Shown here: piece by piece, positions 40,624 to 52,606 of the stretch | Layout: every line of letters begins with the position of its first letter | How positions within the stretch are numbered: the stretch's first letter is position 1 | From: Aquabacterium sp029268225 | Lineage (GTDB): Bacteria > Pseudomonadota > Gammaproteobacteria > Burkholderiales > Burkholderiaceae_C | Direction of reading: 5' to 3' | Length of the DNA stretch: 64,000 nucleotides | Assembly (NCBI RefSeq): GCF_037482285.1 | Contig: NZ_JBBEYB010000002.1 | Span: 372,001 to 436,000 of the forward strand | The notes under the pieces: model-generated | What the model was told of the DNA's origin: nothing | Databases searched by the model: none | The model's input: only the letters and a program-made list of their open reading frames with translations | Made by a program: the position numbers and the translations under genes

Positions 40624-40679
40624 GTCGTGGCGCATCAAAGGGGGGATTGTAAAAAGGCCCGCGCACCTACAATCACCGC

Positions 40680-41807
40680 ATGTTCAGTTTCATCAAGAAA
40701 AAGCTGGGGTGGGGCACCACGCCAGCCGAGCCGTCCCCCCAGGAGCCCTCGCCCGAGGCCACCCAGGTTGAGACGCCTGCCACCCCCACCCTCCTGGCAC
40801 CGCAAACGCCCGAGCCTGCGAGCGCCGCGGTGACATCGCCCCCTCCGACGCCCTCTTCGGACATCGTGCTGATGGCCGAAGAGCCGGTGGTGGAGCGTCG
40901 CTCCTGGCTGGACAAGCTCCGCCAGGGCTTGCGCAAGACGGGCTCCAGCATTGCGCAGGTGTTCACCGGGACGCAAATCGATGATGCGCTGTATGAAGAG
41001 CTGGAAGCAGCCTTGCTGATGGCCGATGCAGGCGTCTCGGCCACCGAGTTTCTGCTGCAAGATCTCAAGCGCCGGGTGAAAGAAGCCAAGGCCACCGACC
41101 CGGCGCAAGTCAAGGGTCTGCTGATCGACGCCATCACCGAACTGCTGCAGCCGCTCGAACAAGCGCTCGAGGTGGGGCACCACACGCCAACGGTGATCAT
41201 GGTGGCCGGGGTCAATGGCGCCGGCAAAACCACCACCATCGGCAAGCTCACCCGTCATTTGGCTGATGCGGGTCAGCGCGTGCTGCTGGCTGCAGCCGAT
41301 ACCTTCCGGGCGGCGGCGCGCGAGCAATTGTTGGTCTGGGCCGATCGCAACCGGGTGGAGATCGTCAGCCAAGAGGGTGGCGACCCTGCGGCCGTCACCT
41401 TCGACGCCGTCAAGGCCGGGCATGCACGCAGCTGCGATGTGGTGATCGCCGACACAGCCGGCCGCCTGGCCACGCAGTTGCACCTGATGGAAGAGCTGCG
41501 CAAGATCAAACGGGTGATTGGCAAAGCCATGGAGAGCGCACCGCACGAGGTGTTGCTGGTGGTCGATGGCAACACGGGACAGAACGCCCTGTCGCAGGTG
41601 AAGGCATTCGACGAAGCCCTCGGCCTGACAGGGTTAGTCGTGACCAAGCTGGACGGCACCGCAAAGGGCGGCGTGCTCGCGGCCATCGCCCTGTGGTCGC
41701 GCGAGCGTCACAAGAGCGTGCCGGTTTACTTCATTGGTGTTGGCGAGAAGCTGGAGGATCTCCAGACTTTCAAGGCCCGCGAGTTTGCGCAAGCGCTGCT
41801 GAGCTGA
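40680..41807 (+). CDS. ftsY: Signal-recognition-particle receptor FtsY
   Basis: 375 aa. An acidic/Pro-rich N-terminal A domain (1-75) is followed by the helical N domain (SWLDKLRQGLRKTGSSIAQV onward) and the GTPase: GVNGAGKTTTIGKLTRHL, AADTFRAAAREQL, VIADTAGRLATQLHLMEEL, TKLDGTAKGGV and the final GVGEKLEDLQTFKAREFAQA. It docks ribosome-SRP complexes at the inner membrane. Its partner ffh lies 1 kb away on the other strand. Confidence 0.96.
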   Translation: MFSFIKKKLGWGTTPAEPSPQEPSPEATQVETPATPTLLAPQTPEPASAAVTSPPPTPSSDIVLMAEEPVVERRSWLDKLRQGLRKTGSSIAQVFTGTQIDDALYEELEAALLMADAGVSATEFLLQDLKRRVKEAKATDPAQVKGLLIDAITELLQPLEQALEVGHHTPTVIMVAGVNGAGKTTTIGKLTRHLADAGQRVLLAAADTFRAAAREQLLVWADRNRVEIVSQEGGDPAAVTFDAVKAGHARSCDVVIADTAGRLATQLHLMEELRKIKRVIGKAMESAPHEVLLVVDGNTGQNALSQVKAFDEALGLTGLVVTKLDGTAKGGVLAAIALWSRERHKSVPVYFIGVGEKLEDLQTFKAREFAQALLS

Positions 41808-41828
41808 TCTCACCCGCAGCGCACAGGC

Positions 41829-42722
41829 TCAGCGTGAGCGTTGCGCAGGTGGTGGCACTTCGTCCAGCGGGGCCGGCATGGTCGGCTCCAGGTCATCAAA
41901 CCAGGTCGAAGGAGGCGGATCCCGGTGGGTGGCAGCATGGCGCCCGGCGCCAGCCTGATCGGACTCGTCGAGGTCATCAAGGTTGAAGTCCACCCCGCGC
42001 TCTTTGACGGACATGCCTTGCATGAGGCCACCGGTGCGCATGGCGGCGACCACGGCTGCCGCTTCGGCATCACGACGACTGCGGCTGCTCTCTGCGGAGC
42101 CCGCGCCGCCCTCACGTCCGGGTGCGCCCAAACGGGCCGCGTCCGCCCCCAGAACAGCCTCACGCACGGCCTGAACATCGGGCAAGGCTTCTTCATGCCA
42201 GACATGCACGGGAATGTGTGACGCGCGCAGCACCTTGTCCATGCGGCTGTGGCGACGCCGGGTGCGGTCGGTTTCCTGATCAGATGGGCGACGAATTTCC
42301 ACCACGGCCAGCACATGCGAAGCCATGTCGCACACCACCAGATCCACGCAGAGCGAACCGACGCGTCGCAACCATTCGGCATAGGAGTTGCGTGTCGGGA
42401 CCTTGATGAAACGGGCCACCGGCACTTGGGCCAGAATCATGTGATCAGGCAATGCCTTGCGCAGCAGGTGGTAGGCCTCGCGCTCGGTGTGGGTCAGGAG
42501 CCGGGTGGAGCCAGGCTCCCAATCAAGCACCGTGTCGAGGCTGTCGTATGCCGAAGGGCGGCCCGATTTGCGAGGGCGCGGATCACCGTCCTGGGGATGG
42601 GCGGGACGGGTCACCTGTGAGGCAGCCAAACGCCCACGGCCGAAACGCCACGCAGCGGCCACGCCCACGGCACCGACCCCACCCACCAGCAAGGCCGGCC
42701 ACAACGACACCCAATCCATCAT
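41829..42722 (-). CDS. DUF2726 membrane-anchored protein
   Basis: 297 aa from ATG 42722. One N-terminal membrane helix (WPALLVGGVGAVGVAAAWRF), a basic linker, then the DUF2726 domain (about residues 75-195): LLTHTEREAYHLLRKALPDH, RVGSLCVDLVVCDMASHVLA and the VVEIRRPSDQETDRTRRRH block, which resembles the D-E-K core of restriction-like nucleases in a form of unknown activity. The C-terminal 90 residues look disordered. DUF2726 proteins have no settled function. ffh lies behind it on the same strand. Confidence 0.8.
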   Translation of the reverse strand: MMDWVSLWPALLVGGVGAVGVAAAWRFGRGRLAASQVTRPAHPQDGDPRPRKSGRPSAYDSLDTVLDWEPGSTRLLTHTEREAYHLLRKALPDHMILAQVPVARFIKVPTRNSYAEWLRRVGSLCVDLVVCDMASHVLAVVEIRRPSDQETDRTRRRHSRMDKVLRASHIPVHVWHEEALPDVQAVREAVLGADAARLGAPGREGGAGSAESSRSRRDAEAAAVVAAMRTGGLMQGMSVKERGVDFNLDDLDESDQAGAGRHAATHRDPPPSTWFDDLEPTMPAPLDEVPPPAQRSR

Positions 42723-42825
42723 GTTCTGTCTGCGTACGCATTGATCGAATGCATACGCTAACAGCGGCACGCACCAGAATCAATCAGAAATTGCGGCCAG
42801 GCGTGACAAGGCGTGACAAGCTCGG

Positions 42826-44199
42826 TCAGCGTCCCATGCCGCCCATACCGGGCAGGCCCTTCATGCCGCCCATGCGCTTCATCATCTTGAAGAGGCCGCC
42901 GCCCTTCATCTTTTTCATCATGGTGCGCATCTGCTCGAACTGGTTGAGCATGCGGTTGACATCCTGCACTTGCACCCCGGCACCGATGGCGATGCGGCGT
43001 TTGCGGCTGGCCTTGATGATCTCGGGCTTCTGACGCTCTTGCGGGGTCATGGCGCGAATCATCCCCTCCATGCGGCGCACGTCTCGCTCGGCTTTGTCCA
43101 TGTCAGCCTGGCCAGCCTTGGAAGCGATCTCGGTGGGCAACTTGTCGATCAGACCGGACAGGCCGCCCATGTTCTTCATCTGGCTGATCTGAGCCAGGAA
43201 GTCTTCGAGGTCGAAATCAGCGCCAGACTTGACCTTGTCGGCCAACTTCTGGGCGGCAGCGATGTCGACGCCCTTTTGCACCTCTTCGACCAGGGCCACG
43301 ATGTCGCCCATGCCCAGCACACGGCCGGCATGGCGTTCGGCATCGAACACCTCCAGGCCGTCGATCTTCTCGGAGACGCCAGCAAACTTGATGGGCACAC
43401 CTGTGACCTGGCGCACCGACAGGGCCGCACCACCGCGGGAATCACCATCGAGCTTGGTGAGCACGACGCCGGTCAGCGGCAGGGCTTCCTTGAAGGCCTT
43501 GGCCGTGTTGACCGCGTCCTGACCCTGCATGGCGTCGACGACGAACAGGGTTTCGACCGGCTTGAGTTGGGCGTGCAGCGCCTTGATTTCAGCCATCAAG
43601 GCTTCGTCAATGGCCAAGCGGCCGGCGGTGTCGACCAGCAGCACGTCGAAGTAGTGACGGCGGGCGTGGTCGATGGCCGCCGCCGCGATGTCGGCAGGTT
43701 TCTGATCCGGCGTGGAAGGGAACCATTCGGCCCCCGCCTGCCCGGTCACGGTCTTGAGCTGCTCGATGGCCGCTGGACGGTACACGTCGGCGGAGACGGT
43801 GAGCACCTTCTTCTTGCGTTTTTCGATCAGGTGCTTGGCGAGCTTGGCCGTGGTGGTGGTTTTGCCCGCACCTTGCAGACCGGCCATCAGGATGACGGCG
43901 GGCGGCTGGGCCGCGAGGTTGATGTCGGACACCCCCTCACCCATGGTGGCTGCCAGCTCCTTCTGGACGATGCTGACCAGCACCTGCCCGGGCGTCAGAG
44001 AGGAGACGACCTCCTGACCCAGCGCCTTGTCCTTGACGCGGGCAATGAAGTCGCGCACCACGGGAAGCGCCACGTCAGCCTCCAGCAGCGCCATGCGCAC
44101 CTCACGCAACATGTCTTGCACGTTGGTTTCGGTGATGCGGGACTGGCCGCGCATGGTCTTGACCAGGCGACTGAGTCGTTCAGTGAGGTTGGATGCCAT
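42826..44199 (-). CDS. ffh: Signal-recognition-particle protein Ffh
   Basis: 457 aa. N domain (SRLVKTMRGQSRITETNVQD), GTPase motifs GLQGAGKTTTTAKLAKHL, VSADVYRPAAIEQLKT, VLLVDTAGRLAIDEALMAEI and TKLDGDSRGGAALS, then the Met-rich M domain that ends MGGMKGLPGMGGMGR. It binds 4.5S RNA and signal peptides of nascent membrane proteins. Only 32 bases separate its start from the diverging cytochrome-assembly gene. Confidence 0.96.
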   Translation of the reverse strand: MASNLTERLSRLVKTMRGQSRITETNVQDMLREVRMALLEADVALPVVRDFIARVKDKALGQEVVSSLTPGQVLVSIVQKELAATMGEGVSDINLAAQPPAVILMAGLQGAGKTTTTAKLAKHLIEKRKKKVLTVSADVYRPAAIEQLKTVTGQAGAEWFPSTPDQKPADIAAAAIDHARRHYFDVLLVDTAGRLAIDEALMAEIKALHAQLKPVETLFVVDAMQGQDAVNTAKAFKEALPLTGVVLTKLDGDSRGGAALSVRQVTGVPIKFAGVSEKIDGLEVFDAERHAGRVLGMGDIVALVEEVQKGVDIAAAQKLADKVKSGADFDLEDFLAQISQMKNMGGLSGLIDKLPTEIASKAGQADMDKAERDVRRMEGMIRAMTPQERQKPEIIKASRKRRIAIGAGVQVQDVNRMLNQFEQMRTMMKKMKGGGLFKMMKRMGGMKGLPGMGGMGR

Positions 44200-44231
44200 G
44201 AAATCGCTGCGTGTGCTCGTAAACTTGACCC

Positions 44232-45098
44232 ATGATTTTATCGCCCGCCTTGCCCTCGCAACCCGCGCTCTGGCCCAGTGCGTTGGCCATATTGGCTTAT
44301 TTGTTGGCTGCAGCCTGGCCGGGAGGCGCTTCAGGGGGGCTTGCGCGTCAGGAGCGCCCCATCTGGGCGGCCCTGTCTTTGGCCTGGTTGACCCAGGCTG
44401 TGGCCATTGTGCTGGACACCGTCGTGTCCCATGAGGGGGTGATGGGAGCCCGCTTCGGCTTTGGAACAGCGCTGTCGATCACAAGCTGGCTCGTGGTGGC
44501 GGTGTACGCCTACGAGAGCCGCCACCTGGGTCTGCCCAGTGTGCGCCGCGTGCTCCCGGTGCTGGCGGCGCTCACCGTCGGCATCGCCTGGCTGTTTCCG
44601 GGTCAGTTGCAATCTGCTCAAGGCTCCAGCTGGGCACCGTTGCACTGGTTGCTGGGCTTTGCGTCTTACGGGCTGTTTGGCGCCGCCTTGCTCCATGCGG
44701 TGTTATGGCGTCACGCCGAACGGCAATTGCGTGCGCCCCCCAGCGCATCGGGCACCCTGCCCTTGCGGGCGCGGCATGGCGGGCAGGCCCTGGGCATGCC
44801 CCTGCTGCGGCTGGAGGCCTTGACGCTGCAATTTGTGTGGGCGGGTTTCGTGATGCTGTCACTCACCCTGCTGCTGGGGTTCTGGTTCACCACGCCCTGG
44901 CGCTGGGATCACAAGAGCGTGTTCTCGGTGTTGTCCTGGGTGGTCTTTGCCGTGTTGCTGGTCGGACGAGCGCGCTTTGGGTGGCGCGGTCGACTCGCCA
45001 TCCGGTGGCTGGTCGCTGGTTCGACCCTCTTGCTGCTGGCCTATGTGGGATCGCGCTTCGTGTTGGAGGTCATCCTCCATCGCGCCAATCCGACCTGA
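44232..45098 (+). CDS. Cytochrome c assembly (CcsA/YpjD-type) membrane protein
   Basis: 288 aa with eight hydrophobic helices. The pattern LALSLAWLTQAVAIVLDTVV, GFGTALSITSWLVVAVYAYE, PLHWLLGFASYGLFGAALLH and TPWRWDHKSVFSVLSWVVFA fits the HemX/YpjD branch of the cytochrome-c assembly family, with conserved His in LHWLLGF and WDHKSVF. Its neighbour ffh is the usual one. The exact role (haem handling or ion transport) differs between members. Confidence 0.85.
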   Translation: MILSPALPSQPALWPSALAILAYLLAAAWPGGASGGLARQERPIWAALSLAWLTQAVAIVLDTVVSHEGVMGARFGFGTALSITSWLVVAVYAYESRHLGLPSVRRVLPVLAALTVGIAWLFPGQLQSAQGSSWAPLHWLLGFASYGLFGAALLHAVLWRHAERQLRAPPSASGTLPLRARHGGQALGMPLLRLEALTLQFVWAGFVMLSLTLLLGFWFTTPWRWDHKSVFSVLSWVVFAVLLVGRARFGWRGRLAIRWLVAGSTLLLLAYVGSRFVLEVILHRANPT

Positions 45099-45105
45099 GC
45101 GCGCC

Positions 45106-45369
45106 ATGCTGAAGTATCTGCTCATCGGTGTGCTGGTCATCTGGCTGCTGTACTCACCGCTGCTGAAGCGGATGCGGCAACTGCGTCGTGATCGCCCCGC
45201 ATCGCGACCTGCAACCCGCCCGTCACCGCCCCCCGCCGCCCAAGTGGAAGACATGGTGGCCTGTGCGCACTGCGGTATTCACCTGCCTGCCAGCGAAGCC
45301 TGTCTGGACGCCGCGCAACGCCCCTATTGCTGCGCAGCACACCGCGACGCAGGCCCATCCGCACACTGA
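45106..45369 (+). CDS. PP0621-family small protein with Cys pairs
   Basis: 87 aa from ATG 45106. An N-terminal helix (MLKYLLIGVLVIWLLYSPLL) anchors it, a basic Pro-rich linker follows, and the end is a small treble-clef-like zinc site: MVACAHCGIHLPASEACLDA and RPYCCAAHRD. The family is known only by name and commonly lies before pilS-pilR in betaproteobacteria, as here. Confidence 0.82.
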   Translation: MLKYLLIGVLVIWLLYSPLLKRMRQLRRDRPASRPATRPSPPPAAQVEDMVACAHCGIHLPASEACLDAAQRPYCCAAHRDAGPSAH

Positions 45370-45382
45370 GGCACGGCCGGTC

Positions 45383-47206
45383 ATGTCTGCTTCATCGCGG
45401 GACCCACAGACCTCATGGTTTGGTCGATCCGAGCCCAATCACGCCGATGCCTGGTCTGACACGACCGATCTACCCTGGTCGACATCGACTCACGAAGAGG
45501 CAGGGCCTCGAGGGCGGCGAGACGACCAATCCTTCCTGCGCACCTACCGGACGTTCCTGAGCGCGCGGGCGCTGCTCGCTGTGGTGCTGCTGGCCCTGCT
45601 GGCTGGCAACTGGCTGATGGGCAATCGGGCGCTGATCTGGATTGTCACGGCCGTGGCTTACGCCAGCCTCGCTTTGCTGCTGTGGGCGTGGCCCTCCACC
45701 GTGGCCCATCAACGTACCGGGGGCGCGCCCGGCACGCCGACCCTGAGCCCCCGTCAGGCTGTTTTCAGCATCGGTCTGGATCTCGCCTTTTTCTCGCTGC
45801 TCCAGCACCTGATGAGCACCGCGCTCAACACCCAGGCCTTGCTGGCCCTGCCGGTGCTGATGGCAGGGGTCATGATGCCCAGGCTGGTGGCGTTGGCCGT
45901 GGCTGCGGTGGCCTCACTCAATCTGCTGGCGGCCGCATGGATCCAAGGCACCCTCACGGCCACCTTGAGCGCACAGCTCACCGAGGCCGGCTTGACGGGT
46001 TTTGGCTTGTTCGCCATCGCCGCATTGGCAAGTGAACTGGCCGCGCGCGTGGCCCGAGAGGAGCGCAGCGCCCGAGGCAGCCTGGAGCTGGCACGGCAGC
46101 AGGCACAGCTGAACCGGCTGGTGATGGAGGAGATGAGCGAGGGCGTGTTGGTGGTCGACCGGCAAGGACGCGTGCGCACGGCCAACCCGGCGGCACGTCG
46201 CCTGCTGGGTGCCCAAGGGCTCGCACCGCTCGCACCGTTTCAATTGCGTGGCCAATCCGCATGGCAAGGCTTGGTTCAGGCGGTCGACCAGGCCGTGAGT
46301 GCACCGCTGCAGGCTGAAGCCGGCCAGGAGGTGCGGCTGCATTTCGACGATGGCAGCCGCAGAGACCTGAGGGTGCGCGTGCGCTTTACCCGCGGGCACA
46401 AGGCGCTGCAAGCGGAGGACATGTGCATGCTGTGGCTGGAAGATCTGCGCATCGTGCGTGCTCGCCAGCGCCAGGACAAGCTGGCCGCCATGGGACGGAT
46501 GTCGGCGGGGATTGCCCACGAAATCCGCAATCCGCTGGCCGCCATCTCCCAAGCCAATGCCCTGCTGGGGGAGGACGCGACCAACCCGACACAGCACCGC
46601 CTGACACGGATGATTTCGGAGAACGTCGTGCGACTGCAGCACATTGTCGACGACATCCTCGCCGTGGCACCAGGCGCTCGCCCCCCAGCGCCAGCGATCG
46701 ATGCGGTCGAGGCCACGCAGTCCATCTGCAACGAGTGGCGACTCACCCACGGACTGAGCGATGGGCCCTCGTCGCTGCTGCAGCTGCGTCTGACCGACCT
46801 CTCACAAGCCCCAGGGCCGCTGCGCGTGCGCTTCGAGCCTGAGCACCTCCAACGGGTGCTGGTGAACCTGCTGGACAACGCCTTGCGCCACGGCAGCGGA
46901 CAGCCCGGGGCCATTGAGGTCGGACTCACCTGGCGTCCTGCCCGTCACGGCGGCGCAATGCTGGTGTTATCCATCGGCAGTGATGGTGAGCCCCTGAGCG
47001 CTGAAACTGAGCGCTCGCTCTTCGAACCCTTCTTCTCTACGCGCAGCCGTGGTACCGGTCTGGGCTTGTATATTTGCAAGGAGCTGTGCGAACGTCATGG
47101 GGCGGCCATCGACTATCGACAGCATCCCCCGGCAGTACGCCACCGCAACGAGTTTTTCGTCACGATGCCGATCGAACCTGAAGGGTCCGCCCTCCACATC
47201 GCATGA
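45383..47206 (+). CDS. pilS: Two-component sensor kinase PilS-like
   Basis: 607 aa from ATG 45383. An N-terminal polar tail, six membrane helices (about residues 55-230: LLAVVLLALLAGNWLMG and on), a PAS-type region (VMEEMSEGVLVVDRQGRVRT), the H-box GIAHEIRNPLAAISQA with His379, N-box LVNLLDNALRHGSG and the G-boxes GTGLGLYICKELCERHG. The next gene, overlapping by four bases, is the sigma-54 regulator. PilS senses pilin level in the membrane and controls type IV pilus genes. No pilA is in the window. Confidence 0.88.
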   Translation: MSASSRDPQTSWFGRSEPNHADAWSDTTDLPWSTSTHEEAGPRGRRDDQSFLRTYRTFLSARALLAVVLLALLAGNWLMGNRALIWIVTAVAYASLALLLWAWPSTVAHQRTGGAPGTPTLSPRQAVFSIGLDLAFFSLLQHLMSTALNTQALLALPVLMAGVMMPRLVALAVAAVASLNLLAAAWIQGTLTATLSAQLTEAGLTGFGLFAIAALASELAARVAREERSARGSLELARQQAQLNRLVMEEMSEGVLVVDRQGRVRTANPAARRLLGAQGLAPLAPFQLRGQSAWQGLVQAVDQAVSAPLQAEAGQEVRLHFDDGSRRDLRVRVRFTRGHKALQAEDMCMLWLEDLRIVRARQRQDKLAAMGRMSAGIAHEIRNPLAAISQANALLGEDATNPTQHRLTRMISENVVRLQHIVDDILAVAPGARPPAPAIDAVEATQSICNEWRLTHGLSDGPSSLLQLRLTDLSQAPGPLRVRFEPEHLQRVLVNLLDNALRHGSGQPGAIEVGLTWRPARHGGAMLVLSIGSDGEPLSAETERSLFEPFFSTRSRGTGLGLYICKELCERHGAAIDYRQHPPAVRHRNEFFVTMPIEPEGSALHIA

Positions 47207-48765
47207 GCTCCCCTGCCCTTCATCGCCTGCTGGTTGTTGACGACGAGCCAGACCTGCGCACCCTCTACGAACTGACCCTGCTGCGTGAGGGCTACGACGT
47301 GGAGACCGCGGGCACCGTGGGTGAGGCCTGGCAGCACCTGCAAGACCAGACCTTCAGCGCCGTCATCACCGACATGCGCCTGCCAGACGGCACCGGGCTC
47401 GACCTGCTGCAGCGACTGGAGGCCGGGGGGCGTCGTGAAAAATCCATCGTCATCACCGCCTATGGGTCGGCCGAGAACGCCGTGAGCGCCCTCAAGAGCG
47501 GCGCCTACGACTATCTGACCAAGCCGGTCGACCTCAAGCAGTTTCGGTCGGTGGTGGCCGCCGCCATTGCCTCCGAGCGCCCAGGACAGCCGGTGCCAGG
47601 TGTCACCGTCACGGCATCGCCCCCCAACGCAGCCTCAATCAGTCCCTGCCTCCCCCCGCCGCGGGCCCTGTCGCGTCTGGCTGGCCACAGCGCCCCCATT
47701 CAGCACGTGCGCGAACTGATCGAGAAAGTCGCCCGAAGCATGGCCCCGGTGATGCTCTGGGGCGAATCCGGCACGGGCAAGGAGTTGGTCGCACGGGCCA
47801 TCCACGATGTCAGCGTGCGAGCCGAGCGCCCCTTCATCCCGGTCAACTGTGGCGCCATTCCAGAGCAATTGCTGGAAGCAGAGTTCTTCGGTTACCGCAA
47901 GGGGGCGTTCACCGGCGCCCAGGAAGACCGGGAAGGCTTTTTTCAGGCAGCACACGGGGGCACCCTGTTTCTGGATGAAATTGGGGACCTGCCGCTGGCG
48001 ATGCAATCGAAGCTGCTGCGCGCCATCCAGGAGCGCGCCGTCCGACCTTTGGGTGCCACGCACGAGGTGGGGGTCGATGTGCGCCTGCTCAGCGCCACCC
48101 ACAAGGACCTGCAGAGTGAAGTCAAGGCCGGACGCTTCCGCCAAGACCTGTACTACCGCCTCAATGTCATCCAGGTCACCCTGCCCGCGCTGCGTGAGCG
48201 CCTGGAAGACCTGCCTGAGCTGAGCGCCCGCATCCTGGAGCGAATCGCCCATGAGGCCGGTCTGTGCCCGCCGCCCACGCTCAGCCAGGCAACCATGCGA
48301 GCCCTGATGCAGCACCCCTTCCCGGGCAATGTGCGCGAACTTGAGAATCTGCTGCAGCGAGCCGTGGCCCTGAGCAGCCACTCGGTACTGGAGCCCGAGG
48401 ACCTGGGCATTGCGTGCGAACGCGGACTTGCCCCGACCATCCCCGACCACGCAGAAGACCGCTGTACCTTTGTTCTCCCTGATGTGATCTCGCAGAACGC
48501 CCCTCCTCCGGTCATCGCTTCTGCGGGCACCTCCCGGCCTGACACCTCCCCGCCTTTGCCCAGCGATCTGGCCGCACACCTCGATGAGATCGAGCGCGAC
48601 ATCTTGGTGCGCGCACTGGAAAAGCATCGCAACAACCGCACGGCTGCCGGGGGCAGCCTGGGCTTGTCGCTCCGCCAGATGCGCTATCGCATGGCGCGAC
48701 TGGGCATCCAGATCACGGATCAAGGCGTGGTGTTGGACGAACAGTTCGATCCCGATGCCATCTGA
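47203..48765 (+). CDS. pilR: Sigma-54-dependent response regulator PilR-like
   Basis: 520 aa. Receiver domain with Asp57 (AVITDMRLPDGTG) and KSGAYDYLTKPVDLK, AAA+ domain with GESGTGKELVARAIH, GAFTGAQEDREGFFQAA, the GGTLFLDEIGDLPLAMQSKL Walker B, and a Fis-type helix-turn-helix at the end (HRNNRTAAGGSLGLSLRQMR). It activates sigma-54 promoters when phosphorylated by PilS. The GAFTGA loop that contacts sigma-54 is exact. Confidence 0.92.
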   Translation: MSSPALHRLLVVDDEPDLRTLYELTLLREGYDVETAGTVGEAWQHLQDQTFSAVITDMRLPDGTGLDLLQRLEAGGRREKSIVITAYGSAENAVSALKSGAYDYLTKPVDLKQFRSVVAAAIASERPGQPVPGVTVTASPPNAASISPCLPPPRALSRLAGHSAPIQHVRELIEKVARSMAPVMLWGESGTGKELVARAIHDVSVRAERPFIPVNCGAIPEQLLEAEFFGYRKGAFTGAQEDREGFFQAAHGGTLFLDEIGDLPLAMQSKLLRAIQERAVRPLGATHEVGVDVRLLSATHKDLQSEVKAGRFRQDLYYRLNVIQVTLPALRERLEDLPELSARILERIAHEAGLCPPPTLSQATMRALMQHPFPGNVRELENLLQRAVALSSHSVLEPEDLGIACERGLAPTIPDHAEDRCTFVLPDVISQNAPPPVIASAGTSRPDTSPPLPSDLAAHLDEIERDILVRALEKHRNNRTAAGGSLGLSLRQMRYRMARLGIQITDQGVVLDEQFDPDAI

Positions 48766-49345
48766 GCTTACCCCCCTCTGGTCACACGGCTGGTTGCGCG
48801 ATGCGCGCGCGGTTCCGTCTCCCAACTTCGGCCCACGTCCGCCCGGCACGGCCGTGACCCTGGCCGTGATCCACTCCATCAGCCTGCCCCCTGGGGAGTA
48901 CGGTGGCCCCGAGATCGAGCAGCTGTTCACCAACCAGCTCGACTGGGATGCCCACCCCTACTTCGATCAGATCCGCGGCATGGAGGTGTCCTCCCACTTC
49001 GTCATCCGCCGCGACGGTGAACTGCTGCAGTTCGTGTCGGTGGACGAGCGGGCGTGGCACGCTGGGCGCTCCAGCTGGCAGGGCCGCGACAACTGCAACG
49101 ACTACTCGGTCGGCGTCGAGCTCGAAGGTCTGGAAGACCGCCCCTTCGAGCCCGCGCAGTACACCCGGCTCGGAGAATTGCTGCGCACCCTCGCACAGCA
49201 CTATCCGATCAACCAGGTTGCAGGGCACGAACACGTGGCCCCCGGCCGCAAGAAGGACCCTGGCTGCGCGTTCGATTGGCGCCAGTTACAAACACTCACA
49301 TCCTGGCCGGACCAGGTCTTTCCATGGGGCCAGGCGCTCGCCTGA
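48755..49345 (+). CDS. ampD: 1,6-anhydro-N-acetylmuramyl-L-alanine amidase
   Basis: 196 aa from ATG 48755, overlapping the end of the regulator gene. Zinc ligands are His40 (LAVIHSISLPPGEYGG), His158 (VAGHEHVAPGRKKDPG) and Asp168; the substrate loop DLWSVGVELEG-type sequence is seen as NDYSVGVELEGLEDRPFEP. It splits anhydro-muropeptides during cell-wall recycling and in many species indirectly restrains beta-lactamase induction. The order pilR-ampD recurs in Burkholderiales. Confidence 0.94.
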   Translation: MPSELTPLWSHGWLRDARAVPSPNFGPRPPGTAVTLAVIHSISLPPGEYGGPEIEQLFTNQLDWDAHPYFDQIRGMEVSSHFVIRRDGELLQFVSVDERAWHAGRSSWQGRDNCNDYSVGVELEGLEDRPFEPAQYTRLGELLRTLAQHYPINQVAGHEHVAPGRKKDPGCAFDWRQLQTLTSWPDQVFPWGQALA

Positions 49346-49422
49346 GCGACGTTCCCCCTCTGGAAAGTCCGTTTTTGTGGCCGTGAATCCTGGGGCTTCC
49401 CCCGATCTCACAAACCTCGCAG

Positions 49423-49469
49423 ACACTACCCCTAGTGCTTGCGATGTCACAAAACACCAGATATAGTGC
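49423..49469 (+). promoter_or_regulatory. Two NrdR boxes upstream of nrdA
   Basis: ACACTACCCCTAGTGC (49423-49438) and ACACCAGATATAGTGC (49454-49469) match the 16-bp NrdR consensus ACACWATATVTWGTGT in about 12 and 13 positions. Their starts are 31 bp apart, three turns of the helix, the spacing found for tandem NrdR boxes. NrdR with dATP would repress the nrdAB promoter here. Confidence 0.88.
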
Positions 49470-49570
49470 TCGGACGCAGTGGCCTCCACGAACCCTTGTC
49501 GGGCTCGGAAGCCTGAATCTGGGGCCCGCCACGCTCGGTCGTGCGGCCCGACGAACCCCAAGGGAACTCC

Positions 49571-52438
<2,868 letters not shown>

Positions 52439-52556
52439 AGATGAAGGGCGACACGCCGCCAAGCCTGTCGCCCTGAATCCCCGTATTCATGCACCTTCTG
52501 ACGTGTTTCGATGCACGGCAGCAACAACTGCTGCCCGCATCTGTCAAGAAGTGCTT

Positions 52557-52584
52557 GGTGTTTATCACAACACCCTTCCATAAT
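52557..52584 (+). promoter_or_regulatory. Candidate nrdB promoter with inverted repeat
   Basis: The 168 bases between nrdA and nrdB contain TTGGTG (52555-52560), an 18-base spacer and CATAAT (52579-52584). GGTGTT (52557-52562) and AACACC (52569-52574) form an inverted repeat over the spacer. A GGGCGACA/TGTCGCCC hairpin (52447-52476) precedes it. This suggests that nrdB also has its own start site. Confidence 0.4.
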
Positions 52585-52606
52585 CTGATGCCATAGGATA
52601 TTTACC

